Source: DASUXA01 sp036378155 (lineage in GTDB: Bacteria > Actinomycetota > Actinomycetes > Mycobacteriales > Micromonosporaceae). Taken from it: 34,748 nt of DNA. Made by a program: the position numbers and the translations under genes. Shown piece after piece: positions 14,159-21,757 of this stretch; position 1 is the first letter of the stretch; each line of letters starts with the position of its first letter. A model generated the notes under the pieces. It ran no database searches and was not told where the DNA came from. It worked only from the letters and a program-made list of their open reading frames with translations. The stretch spans positions 1 to 34,748 of the forward strand of contig DASUXA010000096.1 in the NCBI GenBank assembly GCA_036378155.1, written 5' to 3'.

Positions 14159-14236
14159 CGTGACGCTGCTCACGGTCTGTATTTTTCGCGACGAGCCCTC
14201 TTGACATCGCCGCAGTTCGTGAAAGTATTCACAAGC
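14159..14236 (+). promoter_or_regulatory. whiB1 promoter region with two CRP-like palindromes
   Basis: Two perfect GTGA-N6-TCAC sites: CGTGACGCTGCTCACG (14159-14174, centre 14166.5) and GTGAAAGTATTCAC (14219-14232, centre 14225.5). Between them is TTGACA (14201-14206), and AGTATT (14224-14229) follows after 17 bases as a possible -10, predicting transcription from about 14236. The upstream site would be at -69.5, suited to activation, and the downstream site would cover the -10, suited to repression. A second start using TACTGC (14261-14266) is possible. The gap 14048-14364 holds no gene. Confidence 0.62.
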
Positions 14237-14364
14237 GAAACGACGCCTGCTCACTCGCGCTACTGCCGTTTCAGGCACCTGATCGGCGGGCACAGGGCGC
14301 GAGATGCATACAGGGATAACCCGCAAGCAAGGCCACTATCCACGATCCAAGGAGTGTTGCCGCC

Positions 14365-14613
14365 ATGGACTGGCGCCACCGTGCTGCCTGCCGAGACGAG
14401 GACCCGGAGCTGTTCTTCCCCATCGGGACGTCCGGCCCGGCTCTGCTTCAGGTTGAGCAGGCTAAGGCGGTCTGCCGGCGCTGCTCGGTGATCGACGATT
14501 GCCTCCAGTGGGCACTCGACTCCGGCCAGGACGCTGGCGTGTGGGGCGGAATGAGCGAGGAGGAACGTCGCGCCGTCAAGCGCCGCGGCATCAGGGTCCG
14601 CGCCGGCCTCTGA
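14365..14613 (+). CDS. whiB1: WhiB-family iron-sulfur regulator, WhiB1/WblE type
   Basis: An 82-residue protein with the four cluster-binding cysteines Cys9, Cys37, Cys40 and Cys46 and the signature turn GVWGGMSEEERRAVKRR (58-74). Length and sequence (MDWRHRAACRDEDPELFFP) match WhiB1/WblE, an essential NO-sensitive [4Fe-4S] protein in mycobacteria that binds the primary sigma factor. The ATG follows AAGGAGTG. The long leader (about 130 bases from the predicted promoter) and two CRP-like sites indicate complex control. In M. tuberculosis, whiB1 is also next to pdtaS and under CRP control, supporting the name. Confidence 0.93.
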   Translation: MDWRHRAACRDEDPELFFPIGTSGPALLQVEQAKAVCRRCSVIDDCLQWALDSGQDAGVWGGMSEEERRAVKRRGIRVRAGL

Positions 14614-14635
14614 CCCACACACCGCACGCTACACC

Positions 14636-14667
14636 GACACCCCGGAGGGCATCGCCCCCGGGGTGTC
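14636..14667 (+). terminator. Hairpin terminator of whiB1
   Basis: GACACCCCGG (14636-14645) pairs perfectly with CCGGGGTGTC (14658-14667); the loop can extend the stem through GGGC/GCCC pairing. TTCGTGT follows. It lies 23 bases after the whiB1 stop. Confidence 0.85.
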
Positions 14668-14731
14668 TTCGTGTCTGATCTCGCGTCAGACCGGGCGCGA
14701 CACCCGCGCGGCCGGGTCTCGCGACCGGCGT

Positions 14732-14767
14732 ACAACGCTGGTGAGGTGCGTACATCACCAGCGTTGT
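14732..14767. repeat. Dispersed palindromic repeat, copy B (full length)
   Basis: Inverted repeat ACAACGCTGGTGA (14732-14744), central GGTGCGTACA, and TCACCAGCGTTGT (14755-14767): 13-bp perfect arms. It is the most complete copy in the window and lies between convergent whiB1 and the chelatase gene. Confidence 0.88.
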
Positions 14768-14807
14768 CGACCGCCACCGACACACCTCAGCGCGGCGGCA
14801 ACCCCGA

Positions 14808-15581
14808 TCAGGCCGCCCGGCCGTCGAGCCGCCCGCGCGCGTCGTTCACTTCGTCGGCACGCCGCAGGACCAACCGGACCACCTCCGGAGCGGCGCCGAG
14901 CGGAGCGGCGACCGCCCCGGCACCCGCCGCGATCGCCGCATCGACCACGCGGTCGTACAGCAGACCGGGCGCCAGGAAGTACGACGCCAGCGCCACCGCC
15001 CGCGCCCCGGTCGCCCGCAGGTCCGCGACCGCGGCGTCGACCGTGGGCGCGCAGCCCGCCGCGTACCCCGGACGACACGGCACGCCGAGCACCTCGCCGA
15101 CCCGCTCCGCCACGCACGCCACCGTCGCCTGCCCCACCGGGTCGCGGGTACCGGCCGCACCCAGCACCACCGCGTCCGCCGACCCGCCCGGTCCGACCGC
15201 CTCGCGCAACCGGCGCACCACGCCGGCGACGAGCAGGTCCAGCGGGTACCGGTCGGGAACCGGACCGGCGACCGGGCCCAGCACCTCGGCGAGCGCGACG
15301 TCGAGCGGCAGCCCCGACCGGCGTACCTCGTCGACCACGCCCGGCACGTCCACCCGACCGTGATAGGCGGCGGTCAACAGCAGCGGTACCACCACAGTCC
15401 GAGCCACGCCACGCGCCGCCTCGTCGGCCAGCGCGTCGGCCAGCCCCGGTCGGGTGAAGTCGAGGTACGCCGGACGCACCCGCCGACCCCCCGTCGCCGC
15501 CACCGCCCCGACCAGTCGCCGCGTCCACGCTGCCGCCCGCGCGTCCCGGCTGCCGTGCGCGACCAGTACCAGCGACGTCAT
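14808..15581 (-). CDS. Sirohydrochlorin chelatase (CbiX/SirB-like)
   Basis: A 257-residue two-domain chelatase. Domain 1 starts MTSLVLVAHGSRD, with the metal-binding His9, and TVVVPLLLTAAYHGRVDVPG holds the second His; domain 2 (about 130-250) repeats the fold with VVLGAAGTRDP and ALASYFLAPGLLYDRVV. Such enzymes insert iron into sirohydrochlorin to make sirohaem, or cobalt in cobalamin synthesis. It is the third gene of the sulfite reductase operon (ATGA overlap with cysH), which makes ferrochelation for the sirohaem of sulfite reductase the likely job. Confidence 0.88.
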   Translation of the reverse strand: MTSLVLVAHGSRDARAAAWTRRLVGAVAATGGRRVRPAYLDFTRPGLADALADEAARGVARTVVVPLLLTAAYHGRVDVPGVVDEVRRSGLPLDVALAEVLGPVAGPVPDRYPLDLLVAGVVRRLREAVGPGGSADAVVLGAAGTRDPVGQATVACVAERVGEVLGVPCRPGYAAGCAPTVDAAVADLRATGARAVALASYFLAPGLLYDRVVDAAIAAGAGAVAAPLGAAPEVVRLVLRRADEVNDARGRLDGRAA

Positions 15582-16279
15582 GCCGCGTGGATGCCGCACT
15601 CGGTCTTGTCGAACAGCGGCCAGCGCCCCGCTCGCGGGTCCTCGCCCGGCGCGGTACGCCTCGTGCACGGCCAGCAGCCGACCGACCCGTACCCCTGCCC
15701 GATCAGCGCGTTGACCGGCACGTCGTACCGCGCGACATACGCGTCGACGTCGGCCTGCGTCCAGTACGCCAACGGCGCGACCTTCACCTTGCCGCGACCC
15801 GCCTCGAACCCGACCACCGGAGTGGACGCCCGGGTCGGACCCTCGTCCCGACGCAGCCCAGCAGCCCACGCCTCGTACGGCTCGAGCGCCCGCTCCAACG
15901 GCTCCACCTTCCGCAGGAAGCAGCATTCGTCGGGCTGGCGCGCGTACAGCCGGGAACCGTACCGCTCGTCCTGCTCGGCGAGGCTGAGCGCCGGTCGCAC
16001 CGACCGCACCCGGACCGGCAGAGTCGCCTCGACCACGTCGCGTACCCGCAACGTCTCCGCGAAATGCAGCCCGGTGTCCAGGAACACCACCTCGACGCCG
16101 GGCACCACCCGCGACACCACGTGGACCAGTACCGCGTCCGCGAACGAACTGGTCACGCAGAACCGTTCGCCGAACGTTCCGGCCGCCCATTCGACGACCT
16201 TCTCCGCCGGCGCGCGGTCCAGGTCGACCGCCGCCTTCGCCGCGAGCTCGCGCAACTCGTCGACGTCCCGCCCAGTCAT
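15578..16279 (-). CDS. cysH: Assimilatory adenylyl-sulfate (APS) reductase
   Basis: A 233-residue CysH-family reductase converting activated sulfate to sulfite. The P-loop-like TSSFADAVLVHVV begins the fold. Four cluster cysteines are present: Cys119-Cys120 in DECCFLRK and Cys202/Cys205 in GCWPCTRR. These [4Fe-4S] ligands mark APS-using rather than PAPS-using enzymes. The C-terminal KTECGIH (Cys228) is the redox cysteine that accepts electrons from thioredoxin. The gene overlaps both neighbours by ATGA, so sir, cysH and the chelatase form a tight operon. The sulfate adenylyltransferase genes are not in this window. Confidence 0.95.
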   Translation of the reverse strand: MTGRDVDELRELAAKAAVDLDRAPAEKVVEWAAGTFGERFCVTSSFADAVLVHVVSRVVPGVEVVFLDTGLHFAETLRVRDVVEATLPVRVRSVRPALSLAEQDERYGSRLYARQPDECCFLRKVEPLERALEPYEAWAAGLRRDEGPTRASTPVVGFEAGRGKVKVAPLAYWTQADVDAYVARYDVPVNALIGQGYGSVGCWPCTRRTAPGEDPRAGRWPLFDKTECGIHAA

Positions 16280-17961
16280 CGCAGCTCCTCGTCGTCGGCT
16301 CGTCCGACCCACTCCGCGAAGCTCTCCCCCTCGATGCGCGCGGCGGCGTACCGGCGCGCCAGTCGCTCCACGTAGTCCGGCAGTTCCGCAGCGGTCGTCT
16401 TCAGGCCGCGCAGCTTGCGACCGAGGCTCGACTCCTGCCCGGCAGCCAACGCCAGCCCGCCACCCAGGTGCACCTGGAAGCCCGGCACCAGCGCGCCGTC
16501 CGGGCCCGGTACCAGCTGACCCTTCAGTCCGATGTCCGCGACCTGGGTACGCGCGCAGGCGTTCGGGCAGCCGTTGATGTTGACCGTGATGTCCACGTCC
16601 AGGCCCGCCAGCCGCTTCTCCAGGTCGGCGACCAGGTCGATACCCAGTTGCTTGGTCTCGACGATGGCGAGCTTGCAGTACTCGATGCCGGTGCACGCCA
16701 GCACCCCGCGTCGCCAGGACGACGGTCGCGCCTGCAGACCGATCGCCGCCAGGTCCTCGATCAGCGGCTCGACGTCCGGCTCGTCCACGTCGAGGACGAT
16801 CAGGCGCTGGTACGGGGTGGTGCGTACCCGCCCGCTGCCGTACTTCTCCATCACGTCGGCGAGCTTCGCCAGCAGCGACCCGGACACCCGCCCGACGACC
16901 GGGTTGACGCCCACGTAGTACCGACCGTCCTTCTGCCGGTGCGGACCGAGATGGTCGTACGGTCGGGCGGGCAGCGTCGGCGCCGGACCGTCGAGCAACG
17001 GGCGGTGCAGGTACTCGGTCTCCAGCACCTGCCGGAACCGCGCCACGCCCCAGTCCGCGACCAGGAACTTCAGCCGCGCGCGGTTGCGCATCCGCCGGTA
17101 CCCGTAGTCACGGAAGATCGAGGTCACGCCGATCCAGACCTCGACCAGGTCGGACAGCGGCACCCAGACGCCGAGCCGCTGGGCGAGCATCGGGTTGGTG
17201 GACAGTCCACCGCCGACCCACACGTCGAAACCGGGACCGTACTCGGGGTGCACCACGCCGACGAACGCGACGTCGTTCGCCTCGTACGGCACGTCCGGCA
17301 GCCACGAGATCGACGTCTTGTACTTGCGGGGCAGGTTGGCGAAGGTCGGCTCGCCGATGAACCGTTCACTGATCTCGCGCAGCGCGCCGGTCGCGTCGAG
17401 CACTTCCTCCTCGGCGACGCCCGCGACCGGGCTGCCGACGATGACCCGCGGACAGTCGCCGCACGCCTCCGTGGTCCTCAGCCCGACCGATTCCAGCTGT
17501 CGCCAGATCGTCGGGACATCCTCGATGCGTACCCAGTGCAGCTGGATGTTCTGCCGGTCGGTGACGTCGGCGGTGTCCCGCGCGTACCGCTGGGACACGT
17601 CGGCGATCGCGCGCAGCTGCGCCAGGTCGAGCTGCCCGCCGTCCAGGCGGACCCGCATCATGAAGTACTCGTCTTCGAGCTCGTGCGGCTCGAGTTGGGC
17701 GGTGCGACCGCCGTCGATGCCGGGCTTGCGCTGGGTGTACAGCCCCATCCAGCGGAACCGCCCACGCAGGTCGGCCGGGTCGATCGAGGCGAACCCGTGG
17801 TGGGCGTAGATGGTTTCGATGCGCTGCCGGACGTTCAGCGGATTGTCGTCCTTCTTCAGCCGTTCCGTCGCGTTGAGCGGTTCCCGGTGGCCGAGGGCCC
17901 ACTGACCCTCGCCACGGACGGGGCGGCTGGTTCGGGTTTCCCGGATAGCAGTGACCGTCAT
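16276..17961 (-). CDS. sir: Ferredoxin-dependent sulfite reductase (sirohaem, [4Fe-4S])
   Basis: A 561-residue sulfite reductase of the actinobacterial NirA type, which reduces sulfite to sulfide with six electrons from ferredoxin. The cluster/sirohaem cysteines are in CTGIEYC (Cys423, Cys429) and NGCPNAC (Cys465, Cys469). Tyr75 and Cys167 align, with a constant offset of six, to the Tyr-Cys covalent link described in M. tuberculosis NirA (Tyr69-Cys161). Two ferredoxin-like half domains are seen, including RQNIQLHWVRIEDVP and QRLIVLDVDEPDV. It is the first structural gene after the leader peptide; ATG at 17961 with AAGGA upstream. Nitrite reduction is a less likely alternative given the cysH neighbour. 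Confidence 0.95.
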   Translation of the reverse strand: MTVTAIRETRTSRPVRGEGQWALGHREPLNATERLKKDDNPLNVRQRIETIYAHHGFASIDPADLRGRFRWMGLYTQRKPGIDGGRTAQLEPHELEDEYFMMRVRLDGGQLDLAQLRAIADVSQRYARDTADVTDRQNIQLHWVRIEDVPTIWRQLESVGLRTTEACGDCPRVIVGSPVAGVAEEEVLDATGALREISERFIGEPTFANLPRKYKTSISWLPDVPYEANDVAFVGVVHPEYGPGFDVWVGGGLSTNPMLAQRLGVWVPLSDLVEVWIGVTSIFRDYGYRRMRNRARLKFLVADWGVARFRQVLETEYLHRPLLDGPAPTLPARPYDHLGPHRQKDGRYYVGVNPVVGRVSGSLLAKLADVMEKYGSGRVRTTPYQRLIVLDVDEPDVEPLIEDLAAIGLQARPSSWRRGVLACTGIEYCKLAIVETKQLGIDLVADLEKRLAGLDVDITVNINGCPNACARTQVADIGLKGQLVPGPDGALVPGFQVHLGGGLALAAGQESSLGRKLRGLKTTAAELPDYVERLARRYAAARIEGESFAEWVGRADDEELR

Positions 17962-18043
17962 AGATGCGTCCTTGGTTGGCTGGGGACGCGCGTACGCACC
18001 GGCGACGCCCGACGGTGGGCGGAGGCGTGGATCGCGGAGAACC

Positions 18044-18060
18044 GGCGCGCGACGCGCGCC
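18044..18060 (-). promoter_or_regulatory. Hairpin between leader peptide and sir (possible attenuator)
   Basis: GGCGCGC (18044-18050), loop of three bases, GCGCGCC (18054-18060): a perfect 7-bp GC stem. On the mRNA it begins 19 bases after the leader-peptide stop and lies about 83 bases before the sir start, a position suited to attenuation by ribosome stalling. Function is inferred. Confidence 0.42.
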
Positions 18061-18078
18061 CGACGGGGCGGGCGGCGA

Positions 18079-18165
18079 TCAGCGGGCCGGACAGATGGCG
18101 CTGCGGACGCGACCGTAGTCGACGTGGCGTCGGGCCACGAGTCGACGGTCGAAGGCGGCGCTCAT
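18079..18165 (-). CDS. Cysteine-containing leader peptide of the sulfite reductase operon
   Basis: A 28-residue frame, ATG at 18165 to TGA at 18079. It contains LVARRHVDYGRVRSAICPAR, with a single Cys (Cys25) three residues before the end. The pattern RRHVD-x2-R-x2-SAIC is that of the short leader peptides found before sulfur and cysteine genes across actinobacteria. Translation probably senses cysteine supply through charged tRNA-Cys and so controls the downstream sir-cysH-chelatase operon, as described for cysteine-responsive upstream frames in mycobacteria. The peptide has no enzymatic role. A weak GAGAGAGTGA ribosome-binding sequence precedes it. The 117-base gap to sir contains a hairpin. 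Confidence 0.82.
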   Translation of the reverse strand: MSAAFDRRLVARRHVDYGRVRSAICPAR

Positions 18166-18200
18166 GGTCGTCACTCTCTCACGGACCGTACCGACAAGAC

Positions 18201-18229
18201 CAGCGAGGTGGTGCTTCTCTCACTCGCTG
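18201..18229. promoter_or_regulatory. Inverted repeat between pdtaS and the sulfur leader
   Basis: CAGCGAG (18201-18207) and CTCGCTG (18223-18229) with a 15-base spacer, in the 96-base gap between the pdtaS stop and the leader-peptide start. It could be a weak pdtaS terminator or an operator for the sulfur operon promoter; TACGGT (18190-18185, reverse strand) is a possible -10 for that promoter. Confidence 0.35.
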
Positions 18230-18261
18230 GGACACCCGCCCCGCCCCGCTCGATGCCCCGG

Positions 18262-19749
18262 TCACCGCTTGCCGAGCGGCAGCACGAGGACCGCTTCGGT
18301 ACCGGTGCCCTCGGCGCGCGGTCGCAACTCGATGGTGCCGCGCAACTCCCCCGCGACCAGGGTACGGACGATCTGCAGCCCGAGCCGGTTGCTGCGCTCG
18401 ACGTCGAAGCCCTCGGGCAGTCCACGACCGGTGTCGGCGACCGTGACGTGCAACTGGCGGCGGAACCGGTGGACCGACACGGCGACCTCACCGCCGCCGG
18501 TACCGGGCGCGAAACCGTGCTCCACCGCGTTGAGCAGCAACTCGTTGAGGACCATCACGAGCGGGGTGGCGACCTCGGCGGGCAGTACCCCGAACGTGCC
18601 CTCCCGCCGCATCAGCACCTTCGCCTCGGACGAGGCCACCTCGGCAGCGGCCTTCGCGACCCGGTCGACGATCCCGTCGAACTCGACGACCTCGTCGCTG
18701 GACATCGACAGGGTCTCGTGGACCAGGGCGATCGAGGCGACCCGGCGCACCGACTCCTCCAGGGCGGCACGCGCCTCGGGCATGGCGACCCGACGCGCCT
18801 GCAACCGCAGCAGGGCGGCGACGGTCTGCAGGTTGTTCTTGACGCGATGGTGGATCTCGCGGATCGTCGCGTCCTTGGTGACCAGCGCCCGGTCCCGACG
18901 ACGTACCTCGGTGATGTCCCGGACCAGCACCAGCGCCCCGATCGGCACCCCGGCGGGCATCAACGGCAGGGCGCGCATCAGTACCGTCGCCCCGCGCGCG
19001 TCGATCTCCTTGCGCGGCGGCGCCTCGCCCCGCAGCGCGGCGAGAACACGTTCGCTCGCGTCGGTGCCCTCCAGCGGGTCGTCGGCGAGCCGCTTGGTCA
19101 GCGCGGCGAGATCCTCCCCGACCAGGTGCACCGGCAACCCGAGGCGTCGGTACGCGGACTGGGCGTTGGGGCTGGCGTAGGTGACGATGCCCGCCGCGTC
19201 CAACCGGACCAGCCCGTCGCCGACCCGAGGCGCGCTGGTCGTCTCGCCCGGATGTCGGGGCGGCGGGAACGTTCCGTCCGCGACCATCTGCGCGAGGTCG
19301 TCGGCGGTGGTCAGATAGTTCAGTTCCAGGGCGCTCGGGGCGCGGGCGGTGGACAGGTTGGTGTCCCGACCGACGATCGCGATGACCTTGCTGGCGTCGC
19401 GCCGTCGCACCGGGATCGCCTCGTGTCGCGCCGGGGTGTCGCCGTACCAGACCGGGTCGCCTTCCCGCCAGATCCGACCCTGGTTGCGGGCGATCGCCAA
19501 ATGCGCCACTTCCGGTCCGCCGCAGATCCGACCGACCTGGTCGTCCTGGTACGCGGTCGGCGCGGTGGTCGGGCGCACCTGCGCCACGCACAGGAACTCC
19601 TTGCCGGTGCCGACCGGTACCCACAACAGCAGGTCGGCGAACGACAAATCGGACAGCATCTGCCAGTCGCCGGCCAGCCTGTGCAGGTGTTCGATGTCGG
19701 CCGGTTCCAGCGAGGTGTGTTCCTCGACGAGGTCGCGCAGGGTGGACAC
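18262..19749 (-). CDS. pdtaS: Sensor histidine kinase PdtaS-like (HisKA_2 / HWE-type)
   Basis: A 495-residue soluble kinase without membrane segments. Order: an N-terminal GAF-like sensor (about 1-150), a PAS domain (about 175-280, VRLDAAGIVTYASPNAQSAYRRLG), the HisKA_2 box REIHHRVKNNLQTVAALLRLQARR split over 297-320 with His300/His301, and the HATPase domain with NELLLNAVEHGF and DTGRGLPEGF. This matches PdtaS, which in M. tuberculosis phosphorylates the ANTAR RNA-binding regulator PdtaR and responds to copper and NO; the two His align with His302/303 there. Start GTG at 19749 with CAGGCT (19761-19756) at leaderless distance. The cognate regulator is not in the window. Confidence 0.92.
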   Translation of the reverse strand: MSTLRDLVEEHTSLEPADIEHLHRLAGDWQMLSDLSFADLLLWVPVGTGKEFLCVAQVRPTTAPTAYQDDQVGRICGGPEVAHLAIARNQGRIWREGDPVWYGDTPARHEAIPVRRRDASKVIAIVGRDTNLSTARAPSALELNYLTTADDLAQMVADGTFPPPRHPGETTSAPRVGDGLVRLDAAGIVTYASPNAQSAYRRLGLPVHLVGEDLAALTKRLADDPLEGTDASERVLAALRGEAPPRKEIDARGATVLMRALPLMPAGVPIGALVLVRDITEVRRRDRALVTKDATIREIHHRVKNNLQTVAALLRLQARRVAMPEARAALEESVRRVASIALVHETLSMSSDEVVEFDGIVDRVAKAAAEVASSEAKVLMRREGTFGVLPAEVATPLVMVLNELLLNAVEHGFAPGTGGGEVAVSVHRFRRQLHVTVADTGRGLPEGFDVERSNRLGLQIVRTLVAGELRGTIELRPRAEGTGTEAVLVLPLGKR

Positions 19750-19807
19750 CCATCCAGCCTGCCATGACCGGCTGTCGGTACCCGCGCCCGGACATTAACC
19801 TGGCCCG

Positions 19808-20653
19808 GTGACCACGACCGACTGGGCAACGCTGCTCGCCACCGGCTGCCGGGTCCCCGCCGACCGGCCCCTGGATTACCTCGTCGATGAGTTGTGCGGC
19901 ATGCTCGCCGCGCAGAACCCCGCGATCCGCGACGACATCGCGTACCCGGTGATGGTGACCTGGCTCAACCGCGGCGAGTTGGACGGGCGTCTGCGGGCGC
20001 TCGGCGAGCGCATGGTGCGCACCCTCGACCACCCGGAGATCCAGGCTCGTACCTTCGCGCCGATGATTCTCGGCTGGGTGGTGCTGCGCGACGCGCGTAC
20101 CGGCGAACTGGACCGCGCCACCGTGCTGAACTGGCGCGACCGGTTCGGCAAGTGGTGGCTGACCGAACCCGATCTGCGCGGCTGGGACGACCGGCTCGGC
20201 TGGCTGCACGCGATCGCGCACGGCGCGGACGCGCTGCGCGCCTTCTCGCGCTCTCCCCGGCTGACCGGACCGGACCTGTGCGCCCTGCTGGACCTCGCGG
20301 TGGACCGGCTGCTCGCGCCGACCGGGTACCTGTTCGCGCACGGCGAGGACGACCGGGTCGCGTACGCCGTGGCGACCATCCTGACCCGTCGCGACCTGTC
20401 CACCCTGGACTCGGTGGCGTGGCTGGACCGGATCCGGGTGGCGTTCGCGTCCGGGGAACCGGGCCCGGTACCGGCGTGGGCTTCGAACACGGTGCACACG
20501 CTGCGCGCGTTGTACATCGCCGCCGAGCGCGGGGTGCGCTGGTACGAGCCGCACATCGGCGGCATGGGCAACCCGATGCCGCTGGCGCACCCGGCCGAGG
20601 TGCGGCTCGCGCTGGTCGCCACGCTGCGTGAGGTCGCCCCGCACCTGGGCTGA
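19808..20653 (+). CDS. DUF2785 family protein
   Basis: A 281-residue soluble, helical protein of the DUF2785 family, whose function is unknown. Recognisable stretches are DYLVDELCGMLAAQNPAIRDDIAYPVMVTWL, broken by the family's RDDIAYP motif, LGWLHAIAHGADAL and the late ARSNTVHTL-like WASNTVHTLRALYIAA. The start is GTG at 19808; TAACCT (19796-19801) lies exactly 12 bases upstream and there is no Shine-Dalgarno sequence, so the mRNA is probably leaderless. It diverges from pdtaS (58 bases) and is convergent with the SIS gene (17 bases). Confidence 0.82.
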   Translation: MTTTDWATLLATGCRVPADRPLDYLVDELCGMLAAQNPAIRDDIAYPVMVTWLNRGELDGRLRALGERMVRTLDHPEIQARTFAPMILGWVVLRDARTGELDRATVLNWRDRFGKWWLTEPDLRGWDDRLGWLHAIAHGADALRAFSRSPRLTGPDLCALLDLAVDRLLAPTGYLFAHGEDDRVAYAVATILTRRDLSTLDSVAWLDRIRVAFASGEPGPVPAWASNTVHTLRALYIAAERGVRWYEPHIGGMGNPMPLAHPAEVRLALVATLREVAPHLG

Positions 20654-20670
20654 GCCGAGGCGCGCCCCGG

Positions 20671-21720
20671 CTACAGCGTCGAGGTGACCTTGCGCAGTCC
20701 GCGTGGCGCGTCCGGGTCCTCGCCCCGCGCGAGGGCGAGAGCCAGGGCGAGCCGCTGCAGCGGCAGGATGTCCAGTAGCGGGGCGTACCGCTCGTCGACA
20801 TCGGGCGTCTCGATGCGGGTGTGCGCGCCCGGCACCGGGGCGGGACCGACGGCGACCACGTCGGCGCGGCGCTCGCCCAGCCGAGCCAGGACCTCGCGCA
20901 TCGCCGCGCCGCCCGGTCCGTTGCCGACGACGGCGAGCACCGGTACGTCCGGGTCCGCCATGGCGAGCGGACCGTGCAGCAGGTCCGCGCCGGAGAACGC
21001 CAGCGCGGCGAGGTACGACGTTTCCATCAGCTTGAGCGCCGCCTCGCGGGCGGTCGGGTAGGCGTAGCCGCGACCGGTGGTGACGACCCGGGCGGCGAAC
21101 CGGTACCGGGGCGCGAGTTGTACCGCCGTCGGATCGTCCAGCACCCGCGCGGCGTGACCGGGCAGCGCTTCCAGCGCGCGGCGCTCGTCGGCGGGCAGCG
21201 CTCCGTCGCCGGCTCGCACGCCCTCGATCAGCATGAGCAGCGCGAGCAGTTCCGCCGTGTACGTCTTGGTGGCGGCGACCGCCCGCTCGTGTCCCGCCGC
21301 GACGTCGACGTGCAGTTCCGCTGCCGACGCCAGCGGCGACGACGGGTTGTTGGTGATCGCGACGGTGTGCGCGCCCCGCTCGCGGGCGACCTGGACGACC
21401 TTGACCAGGTCGGGCGAACCGCCGCTCTGGCTGACCCCGACCACCAGGGCGTCACGCAGGTCCGGACGCGCTCCGTACACGGTGATCGCGGACGGCGAGG
21501 CGAGACCCGCCGGAATGCCGAGCCGGATCTCGGTCAGGTACGCGGCGTACAGCGCGGCGTGGTCGGACGTGCCGCGCGCGGTGAACACCACGTGCCGGGG
21601 ACGCCACCGGGCGATGGTCGCTGCCGCCTCGGCGATCGGTCCCGCCGCGTCGAGCAGTCGCGCGAACACCTCCGGCTGCTCCGCGATATCCGCCGCCATG
21701 CCCGCGCCGCGCTCGCCCAC
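20671..21720 (-). CDS. SIS-domain sugar-phosphate protein (GlmS isomerase-domain-like)
   Basis: A 349-residue protein with two SIS domains and no glutaminase domain. It begins MAAEIAEQPE-like (MAADIAEQPEVFARLL), then FTARGTSDHAALYAAYL, GVSQSGGSPD and TNNPSSPLASAAE in domain 1, and TTGRGYAYPTAREAALKLMETSYLAALAFSGADLLHGP in domain 2 (split here across residues about 225-265). This is the GlmS/AgaS-type arrangement; family members act as glucosamine-6-phosphate or related amino-sugar deaminase/isomerases. The GTG at 21720 is chosen over the ATG at 21699 because GGAGGAGACC directly precedes it. A tandem palindromic operator lies in its promoter, so expression is probably sugar controlled. Confidence 0.85.
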   Translation of the reverse strand: MGERGAGMAADIAEQPEVFARLLDAAGPIAEAAATIARWRPRHVVFTARGTSDHAALYAAYLTEIRLGIPAGLASPSAITVYGARPDLRDALVVGVSQSGGSPDLVKVVQVARERGAHTVAITNNPSSPLASAAELHVDVAAGHERAVAATKTYTAELLALLMLIEGVRAGDGALPADERRALEALPGHAARVLDDPTAVQLAPRYRFAARVVTTGRGYAYPTAREAALKLMETSYLAALAFSGADLLHGPLAMADPDVPVLAVVGNGPGGAAMREVLARLGERRADVVAVGPAPVPGAHTRIETPDVDERYAPLLDILPLQRLALALALARGEDPDAPRGLRKVTSTL

Positions 21721-21757
21721 GGTCTCCTCCGTACCGGTCCTGCGCGGTAGCCGCGCG

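Noticed and set aside
14741..14758. Additional CRP sites in the dispersed repeats (GTGA...TCAC)
   Set aside because: The spacing between half-sites is ten bases, not six, and the repeats are between convergent genes, away from promoters.
16468..19767. 1099-codon plus-strand frame antisense to sir and pdtaS, and similar long antisense frames (6637-9111 minus, 18488-20644 minus, 1449-2303 plus)
   Set aside because: They are shadow frames of high-GC genes: composition is Arg/Pro/Gly-rich, no family motif or ribosome-binding site, and the opposite frame codes for recognised proteins.
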